64,000 bases of DNA, from contig NZ_CP102772.1 of assembly GCF_026020075.1 (NCBI RefSeq), forward strand, positions 4,678,501-4,742,500. The letters run 5' to 3'. Under the pieces are notes generated by a model, which saw nothing but the letters and a program-made list of their open reading frames with translations, was not told the origin of the DNA and ran no database searches. The DNA comes from Bosea sp. NBC_00550. GTDB taxonomy: Bacteria > Pseudomonadota > Alphaproteobacteria > Rhizobiales > Beijerinckiaceae. Each line of letters begins with the position of its first letter. The stretch's first letter is position 1. Shown here piece by piece: positions 56,431 to 64,000 of this stretch. A program made the translations under genes and the position numbers.

Positions 56431-57063
56431 CTATTCCTTGTCCTGCGCCAGCGCATTGACGGCGGCAGCCGCCATGGCCGAGCCGCCGCGCCGGCCATGG
56501 ACGACGAGGAAGGGCACGCGTCCGTCCTTCGCCAGAGCCGCTTTCGATTCCGCCGCGCCGACGAAGCCGACGGGGATGCCGAGCACCGCAGCGGGCTTCG
56601 GCGCCCCGGCATCGAGCATTTCCAGCAGCCGGAACAGCGAGGTCGGCGCATTGCCGATCACGACGATGGAGCCAGCGAGCCGTGGCTTCAACAATTCCAT
56701 CGCGGCGGCGGAGCGGGTCGTGCCCATACTGGCCGCGAGCGCCGGGACCTGCGCGTCGTCCAGCGTGCAGATCACCTCGTTGCCGGCTGGCAGCCGGGCG
56801 CGCGTCACGCCGTTGGCGACCATCTTGGCGTCGCACAGGATCGGCGCGCCGCTCTTGAGCGCGGTGCGGGCGGCTTCGGCGAAGTCGACGGACATCTCGA
56901 CGTCACCGGGCAGGTCGGTCATGCCGCAGGCATGGATCATGCGCACGACGACGCGCTCGGCCGCGCCGCTGAAGCGGGCAAGATCAGCTTCCGCACGGAT
57001 GATCGCGAAGGAGCGCTCGTAGATCGCCGCGCCGTCCTGGATGTAATCGTAAGCCCTGCTCAA
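56431..57063 (-). CDS. cobH: Precorrin-8X methylmutase
   Basis: 210 residues from a TTG start that overlaps the cobG stop as TTGA. SRAYDYIQDGAAIYERSF, VVRMIHACGMTD (catalytic His about 45) and VGFVGAAESKAAL are CobH motifs. It moves the methyl group from C-11 to C-12 to give hydrogenobyrinate. Confidence 0.95.
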   Translation of the reverse strand: MSRAYDYIQDGAAIYERSFAIIRAEADLARFSGAAERVVVRMIHACGMTDLPGDVEMSVDFAEAARTALKSGAPILCDAKMVANGVTRARLPAGNEVICTLDDAQVPALAASMGTTRSAAAMELLKPRLAGSIVVIGNAPTSLFRLLEMLDAGAPKPAAVLGIPVGFVGAAESKAALAKDGRVPFLVVHGRRGGSAMAAAAVNALAQDKE

Positions 57064-58496
57064 CCGCGCGGTCCCGTTATACGCGCCGCATTGGTGAGCC
57101 GCGCGTGAATCTCTTCTCCGGGCTGCAATCGCGCCATGAGCGTCGAAAGGTCAAGCGTCGCGAGCGGCTTGTCCCGCGCCGTGCCGCCGAGCACGACGTC
57201 GTAACGTCCGTCTCGACCGACCAGGGTGAGGTCGGCCGCGGCCGGATGCGCGCAGGATTTTATGCAGCCCGAGACATGCAATGTGGCACCCTGAGCGAGC
57301 AAGTCGCTGGCGGCTTCGGCCAGTTTCGCGGCGTCCGCCATGGCCGGAGCTTCCGCCCGCGAGCAGGCCGGGCTCCCGGCACAGGCCTGCACCGACAGGC
57401 GCGGATCGTCGTCGCGCGTGATCAATCCGAGGTTGTTTGCGAGGGCAAGCATGGCCTCGGCATCGACATGGCTGAGATTGCGGAAGGCCAAACCCCGCCA
57501 GGGCGAGAACCGGATGTCGGCCTGCTGCGTTCCAACGCCGGCACCGAGCCTATCGAGCGTCGCCGCATCGCAGCGGCCAAATGGCAGGTTGACGAGCGCC
57601 GCGAAGCGATCACCCGCCAAGGCGAAAAGCCCGGCGCGTCGAGGGGCCGGGCGGGGCGCTGGGGCAGCCGTTTCAGCCAGTCCGCCGAGGCCGGACAATG
57701 CCGCGGCGGAGAGGTCGCGCAGGCGGCGGATGCGCTCCGGAGCGGCGCTGCGTGCCCGTGCGAACCCGCGCAGGACGGTTTCCACGATGGCGGGCGCATC
57801 GAGCTCCGAAACCGGGCCGCGCCAGATCGTGTCGGCGAGCCCGACGACCACCCGGCCGGATTCGACGGCGACGAGCCGTATGTCGCAGGCAAAGCCGTCC
57901 AGCGCCTGTCGACCGCCATCATCGACGATGACGCAGTGCTTTGCTGGCAGGCCGGCAATGCTTCGCACCCGTTCCTCGATCGCCGCCGATAAAGCCGCGG
58001 CGTCGATCAAGCCCTGTCCGTCATTCCGGGGCGCGGCAACGCCGAGAGCCTGCAAACCTTGAACTTCGTCGCCAATCGTCGGGGCGCTGGAATCGCCCGC
58101 GCTTCGTCGATCCCGGCTGTGTTCATGGATTCCGGGCTCTTCGCTGCGCGAAGCCCCGGAATGACGGCAGGCGCCTGCCAGCGGCGAAACCAGCGTCAGC
58201 CGCTGCGGGCCGTCGCCCTCATGCTCGTCGACGAGGCGTTCCGCCAGCAGCCGCTCGACCAGCATCGGATGGCTTGCCGGCGTCACGCCCCTGATCTGCA
58301 GATTGGCCCGAGCCGAGATTTCGACGAGCCCGTTGCCGTGCTCCGCCGCCAGCGCCGCGATCCGCCGCAATTGCGGGGGCGTCAGTTGCGCGCCGGGCGG
58401 ATGCAGGCGCACCAGCCAGCCATCGCCGGTCTCCATCGGCCTCAGCGTGCTCGGGCACCAGCCGCGCCGCAGCGCCTCTTTCGGGAGCGCGGTCAT
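57060..58496 (-). CDS. cobG: Precorrin-3B synthase (monooxygenase) with an internal translated repeat
   Basis: 478 residues from an ATG that overlaps cobN (ATGA). Two nitrite/sulfite-reductase-like half domains are followed by the Fe-S ligands in QACAGSPACSRA and VSGCIKSCAHP (about 390 and 438). Residues about 111-159 (from CRHSGASRSEE to APRNDG) are encoded by a palindromic repeat and have no place in CobG. The insert lies between the ferredoxin-like region and the SirHP segment, probably on a surface loop. It uses O2 and NADH to hydroxylate C-20. Confidence 0.93.
   Translation of the reverse strand: MTALPKEALRRGWCPSTLRPMETGDGWLVRLHPPGAQLTPPQLRRIAALAAEHGNGLVEISARANLQIRGVTPASHPMLVERLLAERLVDEHEGDGPQRLTLVSPLAGACRHSGASRSEEPGIHEHSRDRRSAGDSSAPTIGDEVQGLQALGVAAPRNDGQGLIDAAALSAAIEERVRSIAGLPAKHCVIVDDGGRQALDGFACDIRLVAVESGRVVVGLADTIWRGPVSELDAPAIVETVLRGFARARSAAPERIRRLRDLSAAALSGLGGLAETAAPAPRPAPRRAGLFALAGDRFAALVNLPFGRCDAATLDRLGAGVGTQQADIRFSPWRGLAFRNLSHVDAEAMLALANNLGLITRDDDPRLSVQACAGSPACSRAEAPAMADAAKLAEAASDLLAQGATLHVSGCIKSCAHPAAADLTLVGRDGRYDVVLGGTARDKPLATLDLSTLMARLQPGEEIHARLTNAARITGPRG
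58019..58166. repeat. Palindromic repeat, class C, inside cobG
   Basis: 148 bases bounded by CGTCATTCCGGGG and CCCCGGAATGACG. On the coding strand the left end is read as CGT CAT TCC. It resembles the intergenic copies at 11223 and 52123 in its ends and in ATTCCGGGCTCTTCGCTGC, but its middle differs. No stop codon occurs in the cobG frame. Confidence 0.87.
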
Positions 58497-61400
58497 TCCG
58501 CCGCCTCCCGCGCCAGGAAGGCCCCGACCGAATTGCGCCGGCTGGTCCACAGGCCGCGCCGCGCCGCCTCGGCGAGGCGCGCGCGGATCGAGGCGGCCGC
58601 CGGGGCATTGGCGGCTTCCAGCGCCGTCCAGATTTGCGGATCGGCGCAATAGGCCTGGAACACCGCATCGAACAGCCCGTCCGCGACCGCATCCGTACTC
58701 GCCGCGAAGACGAAGAGCGTATCGACCGCCTCGGCCAGCTCGGCCGCGCCGCGCCAGCCATGGGCGAGCTGCGAAGCGATCCAGCGCGGATGCGTCAGCC
58801 GGCCATGGACGATGCGGGCGATATCCTCGGCCAGCGTGCGCACCTTCGGTGCTTTTGGGTTCGCGCTGTCGAGGCTGTAGAGCACCGGGTCGGCGCCGAG
58901 CGCCTTGGCTGCGGCTGCGAGACCGCCGATGACATCGGCCGCGCTGCTCGCTTCCAGGATATCGCGCCCCGCGGTGTCGCTGACATGGATGAAGGCATCG
59001 GAGCTGCGGATGCGGTTGGCAAAGCCGGAATCGGCCGTCGCGAGGCCCTCAGGCCCGCCATAGGCATGGTCGGAAGCCGCGAGATAGGCGGCGCCCAGCT
59101 CTTCGCGATGCGTCCAGTCGCCATCCAACGCGCGGTCGGCCATCGCCGCGCCGTAGCGGCTGGGCGCGGCGCCGTAGATGCGCGCGCCGTGCTCACCGCG
59201 CCGGCGGGCGGCGGCGGGCGCGTTCCAGTCGTCGGGCTCGTCCAGCGCGGCCACCGCTCGCGTCGCCTGATCGATCAAGGCGATCTGGCCTGGAAAGGTG
59301 TCGCGGAAGGTGCCGGATATCCGCACGGTCACATCCAGACGCGGGAATGCGAGCTTCGGCTGCGGCACGATGCTGAAGCCGGTGACGCGGGTGGAGGCAT
59401 TGTCCCAGAGCGGCTCCACGCCCATCAGCGCCAGCGCATGGGCGATATCCTCTCCGCCCGAGCGCAATGTCGGCGAGGCCCAGAGATCCATCACGATCCG
59501 GCGCGGATAGTCGCCGTGATCCTGCAGGTGGCGCGACACCACCGCCTGCGCGGCCACCTTGCCGAGCCTTGCTGCGGCGCGCGTCGGAATGGCGCGCGGA
59601 TCGAGCGTCGAGAGATTGCGCCCGGTCGGCAGCACGTCGGGCCGGCCGCGATGCGGCGCGCCGGCCGGGCCGGGCGGCACGAAGCGGCCGTCGAGGGCGG
59701 CGAGCAGGTTCTCGCGCTCGTTGCGGGCCGAAGCTGGGTCGATCTCGGATTGCCCGAAGACATGCAAGCCGTCGCGGAAGGGCAATTCGGCGATGTCGCA
59801 GAGATGCGCGTCGAGCCGCGTCAGCGCCTCGTTCATCTCCATGTCGGGCATGACGCCGCAGGAGGCTGCCAGTCCGCTCGCCTCGGCACGGGCGCGAATC
59901 TCGGCAGCGACGATGTCGGCGCGACGCGGGTCGAGCACCTGCGCCTGCGAGAATTCCTCGACGAGATCGCGCAGCAGGGCGACTTCCCCTTCGGGCTTGG
60001 AATCCGCCAGCGGTGGTGGCAGATGGCCGAGGGTGATGGCCGAGAGCCGCCGCTTGGCCGGCGCGGCTTCGCCGGGATCGTCGACGACATAGGGGTAGAT
60101 CACCGGCAGCCCGCCGACGGCAAGGCGCGGCCAGCAGCCGGCGGAGAGCGCGACCGCCTTGCCCGGCAGCCATTCCGTGGTGCCGTGGGTGCCGAGATGG
60201 ATCAGCGCGTCGACGGCCTCGGCTTGGCGGAGTGCGAGGTAGAAGGCGAGATAGCCATGGCCGGGCGGTGCGTCGGGGTCGTGATAGCGCGCCTTGCGGT
60301 CTGGCGTGGCGTCGCGCGGCGGCTGCAATGCGACAGTGAGCTTGCCGTAGCGCACGGCGCGGAAGCGGAAAGCGCCGTCGCGGCAGGTCGGATCGGCCTC
60401 GGGCGCGCCATGGCTCGCCAGAAGAGCCTCGCGCGCTGTGGCGGGGATGGTGGCGAGGCAGTCGCGATAGCCGGCAAGCGAGAGGCTCAGCTCGGCCGGG
60501 CCTGCGGTAAGGGCTGCCATCAAGCTGGCCCCCTCATCCAAATCTGCGCTGTCATCCCGGACAAGCCGCGATAGCGGCGCCGATCCGGGATTCCGGGTCT
60601 CCCTCTGGTCGCCCGGGATGACCGAGGAGGGGATATCGACGGAATACCCCGCTCCGGCCAGCAGCTTCCGGATCGCCGTCACGCTGGCGGGCGTGTCCAG
60701 GCCGACGGCGAAGCCGGCCCGCCCGCCGCGAGCAGGATAATCGGACATCACCAACGCCAGCCTGCGCTCTGCCGGTGGCTTCCGTGCCAGCGCAACCCAG
60801 CCGGCAGCGAGATCGGCGAGCGCGGCGATGCCCTCCGCGTGGGGCTCGAGCCGGCGCGTGGCGAGGCCGGTCGCCGGATCGGTCGCCTCCGCCTTAAAGG
60901 CGACGGGGATAGCGCCGATGCGGCCGTCGAATTCCGTTAGCGCCACCTGCATGGCGAGATCGGCAGCCGAGAGGCCACGCGGCGATGCGTCCCAGGCCTC
61001 GCGTGGGCTGCCGACCGGCACGGCCTGCAGGATCGGACAGGCGGCGGCATCGAGCACGAAGTCGTCGCCCTCGCGCGCCGAGAAGGCTGTGGTGGTGACG
61101 ATCAGCGCCGGCTTGCGCAGTGCGATCAGTGTCGCGAGCTCGGCTGTAACGGCCGGGTCCTTCAGGCTCGTCAGCGCGAGCGGCAGTGCCGCCAGGCCGC
61201 GGCCGGCCAGTTCAGCGGCGATGGCCTCGCCCATGGCGGTGTCGCCCGCCGCGACGCCGGAGCGGTAGAGCAGGATCGGGACCAGCGGCCGGTCGGCCGG
61301 GATTGCGGCGAGCGCGTCCCGCCAAGGCAGGGGCGCACCGCCTTCGCTCAATGCGAAGAAGGATGGCAGGGCGATGGGTGCAAGGTCGGCGGCGTCCCGC

Positions 61401-62008
61401 CGGCCCTCATCCGCCTGCCGGCACCTTCTCCCCCGAGGGGAGAAGGGCGCGATTGCCGCCGCTTCATCCTTCTCCCCCCGGGGGAGAAGGTGGCCCGGCG
61501 AAGCCGGGTCGGATGAGGGTCGAAGCGCCGTCAGATATCCTTCGATCCGCCTCAGCAGCCGGCGCATGTTCTCGGCGCCGCCGCCGGCCTGGAAATAGGC
61601 CAGAAGCCCTGCCGCAAGCTCCGCCGGCACCGTCGCATACTCGGTCAGCCGCGGATCGGCACGCTCGTCGCCCGGCAGGATCGCGAGCGGAATGTCTTGC
61701 TCGCGGCAGGCCGCGCCCAGCCGCTCGATACCGTAACGCCAGTAATCGAGCCCGCCGAGGCAGCGCACCAGCACGAAGCGGCACTGCGCCGCGGTCTTCT
61801 CGATCAGGAAATCGACGGAGAGCGGGTGCTTCAGCCGCCGCAGCGGCGCGAGCCGCAGCGACAGGTTGCTGTCACCTGCCGCCACCGCCAGCGCCGAAAG
61901 GTCGCTGTCGGTGAAGGAGAGCACGAGCAAATCTCCCGGCGGCAGGGCGAGATCGACGGCGTCCCCGCCGTCGTCGAGCCTGATCTCGCTGGTCGGGAGG
62001 AGGTGCAT
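58493..62008 (-). CDS. cobN: Cobaltochelatase large subunit CobN with two internal translated repeats
   Basis: 1171 residues of the CobN/magnesium chelatase H family, with LIHLGTHGTTEWLPGK, YPYVVDDPGEAAPAKRR and ADRALDGDWTHREEL as landmarks. It uses ATP with CobS and CobT to insert cobalt into hydrogenobyrinate a,c-diamide. Residues about 164-202 come from a CCCTCATCCG-type palindrome and residues 463-486 from a CGTCAT-type palindrome; both are read through. Without them the protein would be about 1110 residues, shorter than the roughly 1250 usual for CobN. cobS and cobT are not in the window. Confidence 0.94.
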   Translation of the reverse strand: MHLLPTSEIRLDDGGDAVDLALPPGDLLVLSFTDSDLSALAVAAGDSNLSLRLAPLRRLKHPLSVDFLIEKTAAQCRFVLVRCLGGLDYWRYGIERLGAACREQDIPLAILPGDERADPRLTEYATVPAELAAGLLAYFQAGGGAENMRRLLRRIEGYLTALRPSSDPASPGHLLPRGEKDEAAAIAPFSPRGRRCRQADEGRRDAADLAPIALPSFFALSEGGAPLPWRDALAAIPADRPLVPILLYRSGVAAGDTAMGEAIAAELAGRGLAALPLALTSLKDPAVTAELATLIALRKPALIVTTTAFSAREGDDFVLDAAACPILQAVPVGSPREAWDASPRGLSAADLAMQVALTEFDGRIGAIPVAFKAEATDPATGLATRRLEPHAEGIAALADLAAGWVALARKPPAERRLALVMSDYPARGGRAGFAVGLDTPASVTAIRKLLAGAGYSVDIPSSVIPGDQRETRNPGSAPLSRLVRDDSADLDEGASLMAALTAGPAELSLSLAGYRDCLATIPATAREALLASHGAPEADPTCRDGAFRFRAVRYGKLTVALQPPRDATPDRKARYHDPDAPPGHGYLAFYLALRQAEAVDALIHLGTHGTTEWLPGKAVALSAGCWPRLAVGGLPVIYPYVVDDPGEAAPAKRRLSAITLGHLPPPLADSKPEGEVALLRDLVEEFSQAQVLDPRRADIVAAEIRARAEASGLAASCGVMPDMEMNEALTRLDAHLCDIAELPFRDGLHVFGQSEIDPASARNERENLLAALDGRFVPPGPAGAPHRGRPDVLPTGRNLSTLDPRAIPTRAAARLGKVAAQAVVSRHLQDHGDYPRRIVMDLWASPTLRSGGEDIAHALALMGVEPLWDNASTRVTGFSIVPQPKLAFPRLDVTVRISGTFRDTFPGQIALIDQATRAVAALDEPDDWNAPAAARRRGEHGARIYGAAPSRYGAAMADRALDGDWTHREELGAAYLAASDHAYGGPEGLATADSGFANRIRSSDAFIHVSDTAGRDILEASSAADVIGGLAAAAKALGADPVLYSLDSANPKAPKVRTLAEDIARIVHGRLTHPRWIASQLAHGWRGAAELAEAVDTLFVFAASTDAVADGLFDAVFQAYCADPQIWTALEAANAPAAASIRARLAEAARRGLWTSRRNSVGAFLAREAAE
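60551..60622. repeat. Palindromic repeat, class B, inside cobN
   Basis: 72 bases from GTCATCCCGG to CCGGGATGAC. They coincide exactly with codons 463-486 of cobN, starting GTC ATC CCG and ending GAT GAC. The encoded 24 residues (VIPGDQRETR...RLVRDD) match the consensus of intergenic copies if those are translated in the same phase. Confidence 0.88.
61404..61519. repeat. Palindromic repeat of a second family inside cobN
   Basis: Bounded by CCCTCATCCG and CGGATGAGGG, with inner hairpins CCTTCTCCCCCCGGGGGAGAAGG and CTTCTCCCCCGAGGGGAGAAG and GCCCGGCGAAGCCGGG. It is unrelated to the CGTCAT family. In cobN it encodes about 39 residues (GHLLPRGEK, SPRGRRCRQADEGR). Confidence 0.86.
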
Positions 62009-62017
62009 CGCCCGATG

Positions 62018-63073
62018 TTACGCCCCCGCGAGGGCCGCTTCCACGGCCTTGAGATCGAAGCCCTTGAGCCCGATCACGGTCAGCCGCCCGTCGCGGGCCT
62101 CGCCAGCGCCCCAGGGCCGGTCGAAATGATGGCCGACGCGCCGGCCGACGCCCTGCACGACGAGGCGCATGGGCTTGCCCGGCACGGCGGTGAAGCCCTT
62201 GAGGCGCAGCACGCCCTCGGCCTCTGCCGCCCTCGCGACGCGCGCCGTCAGCTCTTCCGGCGTGAGCCCCGCCGGCAGCGGCACGGCGACCGAGTCGAAA
62301 TCGTCATGGTCGTGATCGTGCTCGCCCTCGCCGTGATGCGAGGGGCGGGCGGCGAGATCGCTCTCGGCGGCGGCGCTCAAGCCCACGATCAGCGCCGGCT
62401 CGACCTTGCCATTGATGGTCTCGACGATTTTGATCGCCTTCGGCAGATGCTCGGCGATTTCGGCCTTGACGCGGGCGCGGCCGGCTTCGTCGACGAGGTC
62501 GCTCTTGTTGAGCAGGATCAGGTCGGCACAGAGGATCTGGTCCTCGAACACCTCTTCCAGCGGGTTGTCGTGCTCGACGGACGCATCGGCCGCCTTCTGC
62601 GCCGCCAGCGCCTCCGGATCATCAGCGAACTGGCCCTCGGCCACCGCCGGGCCGTCGACCACGGCGATGACGCCGTCGACCGTGACGCGGGCGCGGATCG
62701 CCGGCCAGTTGAAGGCCTGCACCAGCGGCTTCGGCAAGGCGAGGCCGGAGGTCTCGATCAGGATGTGCTCGGGCGGGTTCGGCCGGTTCAGCAGCTTTTC
62801 CAGCGCCGGCACGAAATCATCGGCGACAGTGCAGCAGATGCAGCCGTTGGGCAGCTCGACCACGTCCTCGTCGCTGCAGCCGGCGATACCGCAGCCTTTC
62901 AGGAACTCGCCGTCGAAGCCGAGATCGCCGAATTCGTTGACGAGCACGGCGAGCTTCTTGCCCTGCGCGTTCTCGAGGAGATGGCGCACCAGCGTGGTCT
63001 TTCCGGCGCCGAGGAAGCCGGTGATGATCGTGCAGGGCGTCTTGCCGAGGTTGGCGGTCTGCGGAGCGTTCAT
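62018..63073 (-). CDS. cobW: CobW family metallochaperone GTPase
   Basis: 351 residues from the ATG at 63073. P-loop TGFLGAGKTTLV (about 19-30), the metal-binding GCICCT (CxCC motif, about 74-79), NKSDLVD and a His/Asp-rich loop HHGEGEHDHDHDD (about 259-271). CobW GTPases deliver metal, here probably cobalt to CobNST, in the cytoplasm. It lies 9 bases upstream of cobN and 4 bases after the DUF1636 gene. Confidence 0.95.
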   Translation of the reverse strand: MNAPQTANLGKTPCTIITGFLGAGKTTLVRHLLENAQGKKLAVLVNEFGDLGFDGEFLKGCGIAGCSDEDVVELPNGCICCTVADDFVPALEKLLNRPNPPEHILIETSGLALPKPLVQAFNWPAIRARVTVDGVIAVVDGPAVAEGQFADDPEALAAQKAADASVEHDNPLEEVFEDQILCADLILLNKSDLVDEAGRARVKAEIAEHLPKAIKIVETINGKVEPALIVGLSAAAESDLAARPSHHGEGEHDHDHDDFDSVAVPLPAGLTPEELTARVARAAEAEGVLRLKGFTAVPGKPMRLVVQGVGRRVGHHFDRPWGAGEARDGRLTVIGLKGFDLKAVEAALAGA

Positions 63074-63077
63074 AGGT

Positions 63078-63467
63078 TTATCCTTGCTGGCGCGCCGGCA
63101 TCGGCGGCACGCGTGCGACCACGCCCTTGCGGAAGGACTGGGGCCGCTCTTTCCAGGGAACGATGCCGTTGGCGCTGGCGGCATAGGCCTCCGCCGCGCC
63201 GACGATCTCGTCGAGATGGGTTTCTGTATCCAGGTCGCCGATCAGATAGGTCCATTTGCCGTCGGCCGCGAAGGCGACGGTGCAGGGCCGCTTGCAGACG
63301 GCGAGGCATTCGACGGGCACCACCGGAATGGCACTGCCCTTGGCTGCGAGCTGCGCGGCCAGCGCTTCGGCGAGCGCCAGCCCCGGCTGGTCGTAACCCT
63401 CCGGGAGGTCGGCGCGCGCCCGTCTGCAAACCGTGCAGACATGGATGGTGAGGTCGCCCTCGGACAT
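63078..63467 (-). CDS. DUF1636 metal-binding protein
   Basis: 129 residues from the ATG at 63467. CTVCRR near residue 10 and VECLAVCKRPC (about 53-63) give five Cys, resembling a thioredoxin-like 2Fe-2S ferredoxin or cobalt-binding site. The protein ends in VPWKERPQSFRKGVVARVPP, a conserved DUF1636 tail. It is found next to cobW in many alphaproteobacteria, and its role is unknown but linked to cobalt insertion by context. Confidence 0.87.
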   Translation of the reverse strand: MSEGDLTIHVCTVCRRARADLPEGYDQPGLALAEALAAQLAAKGSAIPVVPVECLAVCKRPCTVAFAADGKWTYLIGDLDTETHLDEIVGAAEAYAASANGIVPWKERPQSFRKGVVARVPPMPARQQG

Positions 63468-63508
63468 GTGGCTTGCCTTTCGCGCGGAGCCCGAAGGCGC
63501 CGCTATCC

Positions 63509-64000
63509 TCAGGCCGCGGCGGCGCGGCGGCTCACCCAGGGCCAGAGCACGCCGACCATGAAGCCGGTCGCGAGCCAGAGCGCGGCCTGGATGCCGAGCG
63601 AGAGCGCCGCGAAATGCGCCGCGACCTCGGCCGGGACCTTGCTCTCCGGCGCGGCCGGATGCGGCGCACCGACGACGTGCGGCAGCAGGATCACGACGAC
63701 GGCGAGCAGCTTGAGCCAGGGCGCGTCGAAGCGCAGGAACACGAACAACCCGATGGCCGTGGCGATCGCGGTGGCGAGCCACCAGAGCTGGCGCTGTTCC
63801 AGCGCGGCGGATGCCGCGCCCGGCAGCTCCGGCGCCAGCCCCATCGCCGGCACGAGGCCGAAGGCGAGGAAGCCGCAGGCGCCCCAGATCAGGGCGCGGC
63901 GCTGATCGATCGTGTCCCCGGCCGCGATCATGCCGGCGAGCAGCAGCGCGGCGAAGCCGATCGCGGTCGCGATCGTGACCGAGCTGGTGAAGAGCGTGCG
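63509..64000 (-). CDS. cbtA: CbtA family cobalt transporter subunit (5' end outside window)
   Basis: The visible 163 residues carry about five hydrophobic helices with short polar links, including RRALIWGACGFLAFGLVPAMG and LPHVVGAPHP. This is the CbtA pattern, proposed to import cobalt together with CbtB. The frame is open to the window end, so the N-terminal part is missing. A partner cbtB gene and a B12 riboswitch would be expected beyond 64000. Confidence 0.9.
   Translation of the reverse strand, partial: RTLFTSSVTIATAIGFAALLLAGMIAAGDTIDQRRALIWGACGFLAFGLVPAMGLAPELPGAASAALEQRQLWWLATAIATAIGLFVFLRFDAPWLKLLAVVVILLPHVVGAPHPAAPESKVPAEVAAHFAALSLGIQAALWLATGFMVGVLWPWVSRRAAAA

Overview
The window is GC-rich chromosomal DNA with tightly packed, often overlapping genes. 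The gene families (urease cluster with ureJ, aerobic cob pathway with cobN/cobW/bluB, ActSR/RegBA-type two-component system, MmcB, intracellular PHA depolymerase, many ABC and TRAP uptake systems) point to an alphaproteobacterium of the Hyphomicrobiales, most like Bosea or a close relative. The genus is an inference. I see no rRNA or tRNA gene, CRISPR array, insertion sequence or prophage.

Layout. 1-5.2 kb: urease operon ureD(partial)-A-J-B-C-E-F-G. 5.3-11.2 kb: an IclR regulator divergent from a polar amino-acid ABC transporter, followed by a DoeB/EutE-like deacylase and an EutB-like dehydratase, so probably an uptake and degradation unit for an amino-acid-like compound such as an N-acetylated diamino acid. 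11.4-18.8 kb: a LacI-type regulator divergent from a five-gene operon (TRAP binding protein, fused TRAP permease, VOC protein, RuBisCO-like protein, DUF1537 kinase), which looks like a sugar-acid catabolic route. 19-24 kb: MmcB, a LysR/MFS pair and the redox two-component pair. 24.2-31.1 kb: PHA depolymerase, YgjP-like metalloprotease, and a peptidase set (M20, D-aminopeptidase-like) ending in a frameshifted oligopeptide-binding protein. 31-37.2 kb: epimerase, nitroreductase, an orphan TRAP binding protein with a glyoxalase-like protein, two small unknown genes, cobF and dapD. 37.3-45 kb: DUF1269 protein, DHA2 efflux pump, isochorismatase-like hydrolase and a complete branched-chain amino-acid type ABC operon. 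45.4-49.4 kb: a secreted caspase-like protein and a LysR/MFS pair. 49.4-64 kb: a large cobalamin cluster, reading on the minus strand cbtA-DUF1636-cobW-cobN-cobG-cobH-cobI-cobJ and cobL-cobE-cobM-cobB-bluB, with cobK on the plus strand between the two blocks.

The most striking feature is a family of palindromic repeats with CGTCAT...ATGACG ends. About nine copies lie between genes. Three more lie inside cobJ, cobG and cobN, and an unrelated repeat (CCCTCATCCG...CGGATGAGGG) also sits inside cobN. All four are translated without breaking the frame. The CGTCAT family is read in a different phase in each of its three host genes, much as described for Rickettsia palindromic elements. cobK and cobL have divergent start codons that overlap at a single CATG. 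Together the cob genes cover aerobic corrin-ring synthesis from precorrin-2 to cobalt insertion plus lower-ligand (DMB) synthesis. cobF is supplied 14 kb away; cobA and the late steps (cobO, cobP, cobQ, cobC, cobD, cobS, cobT) are not in the window.
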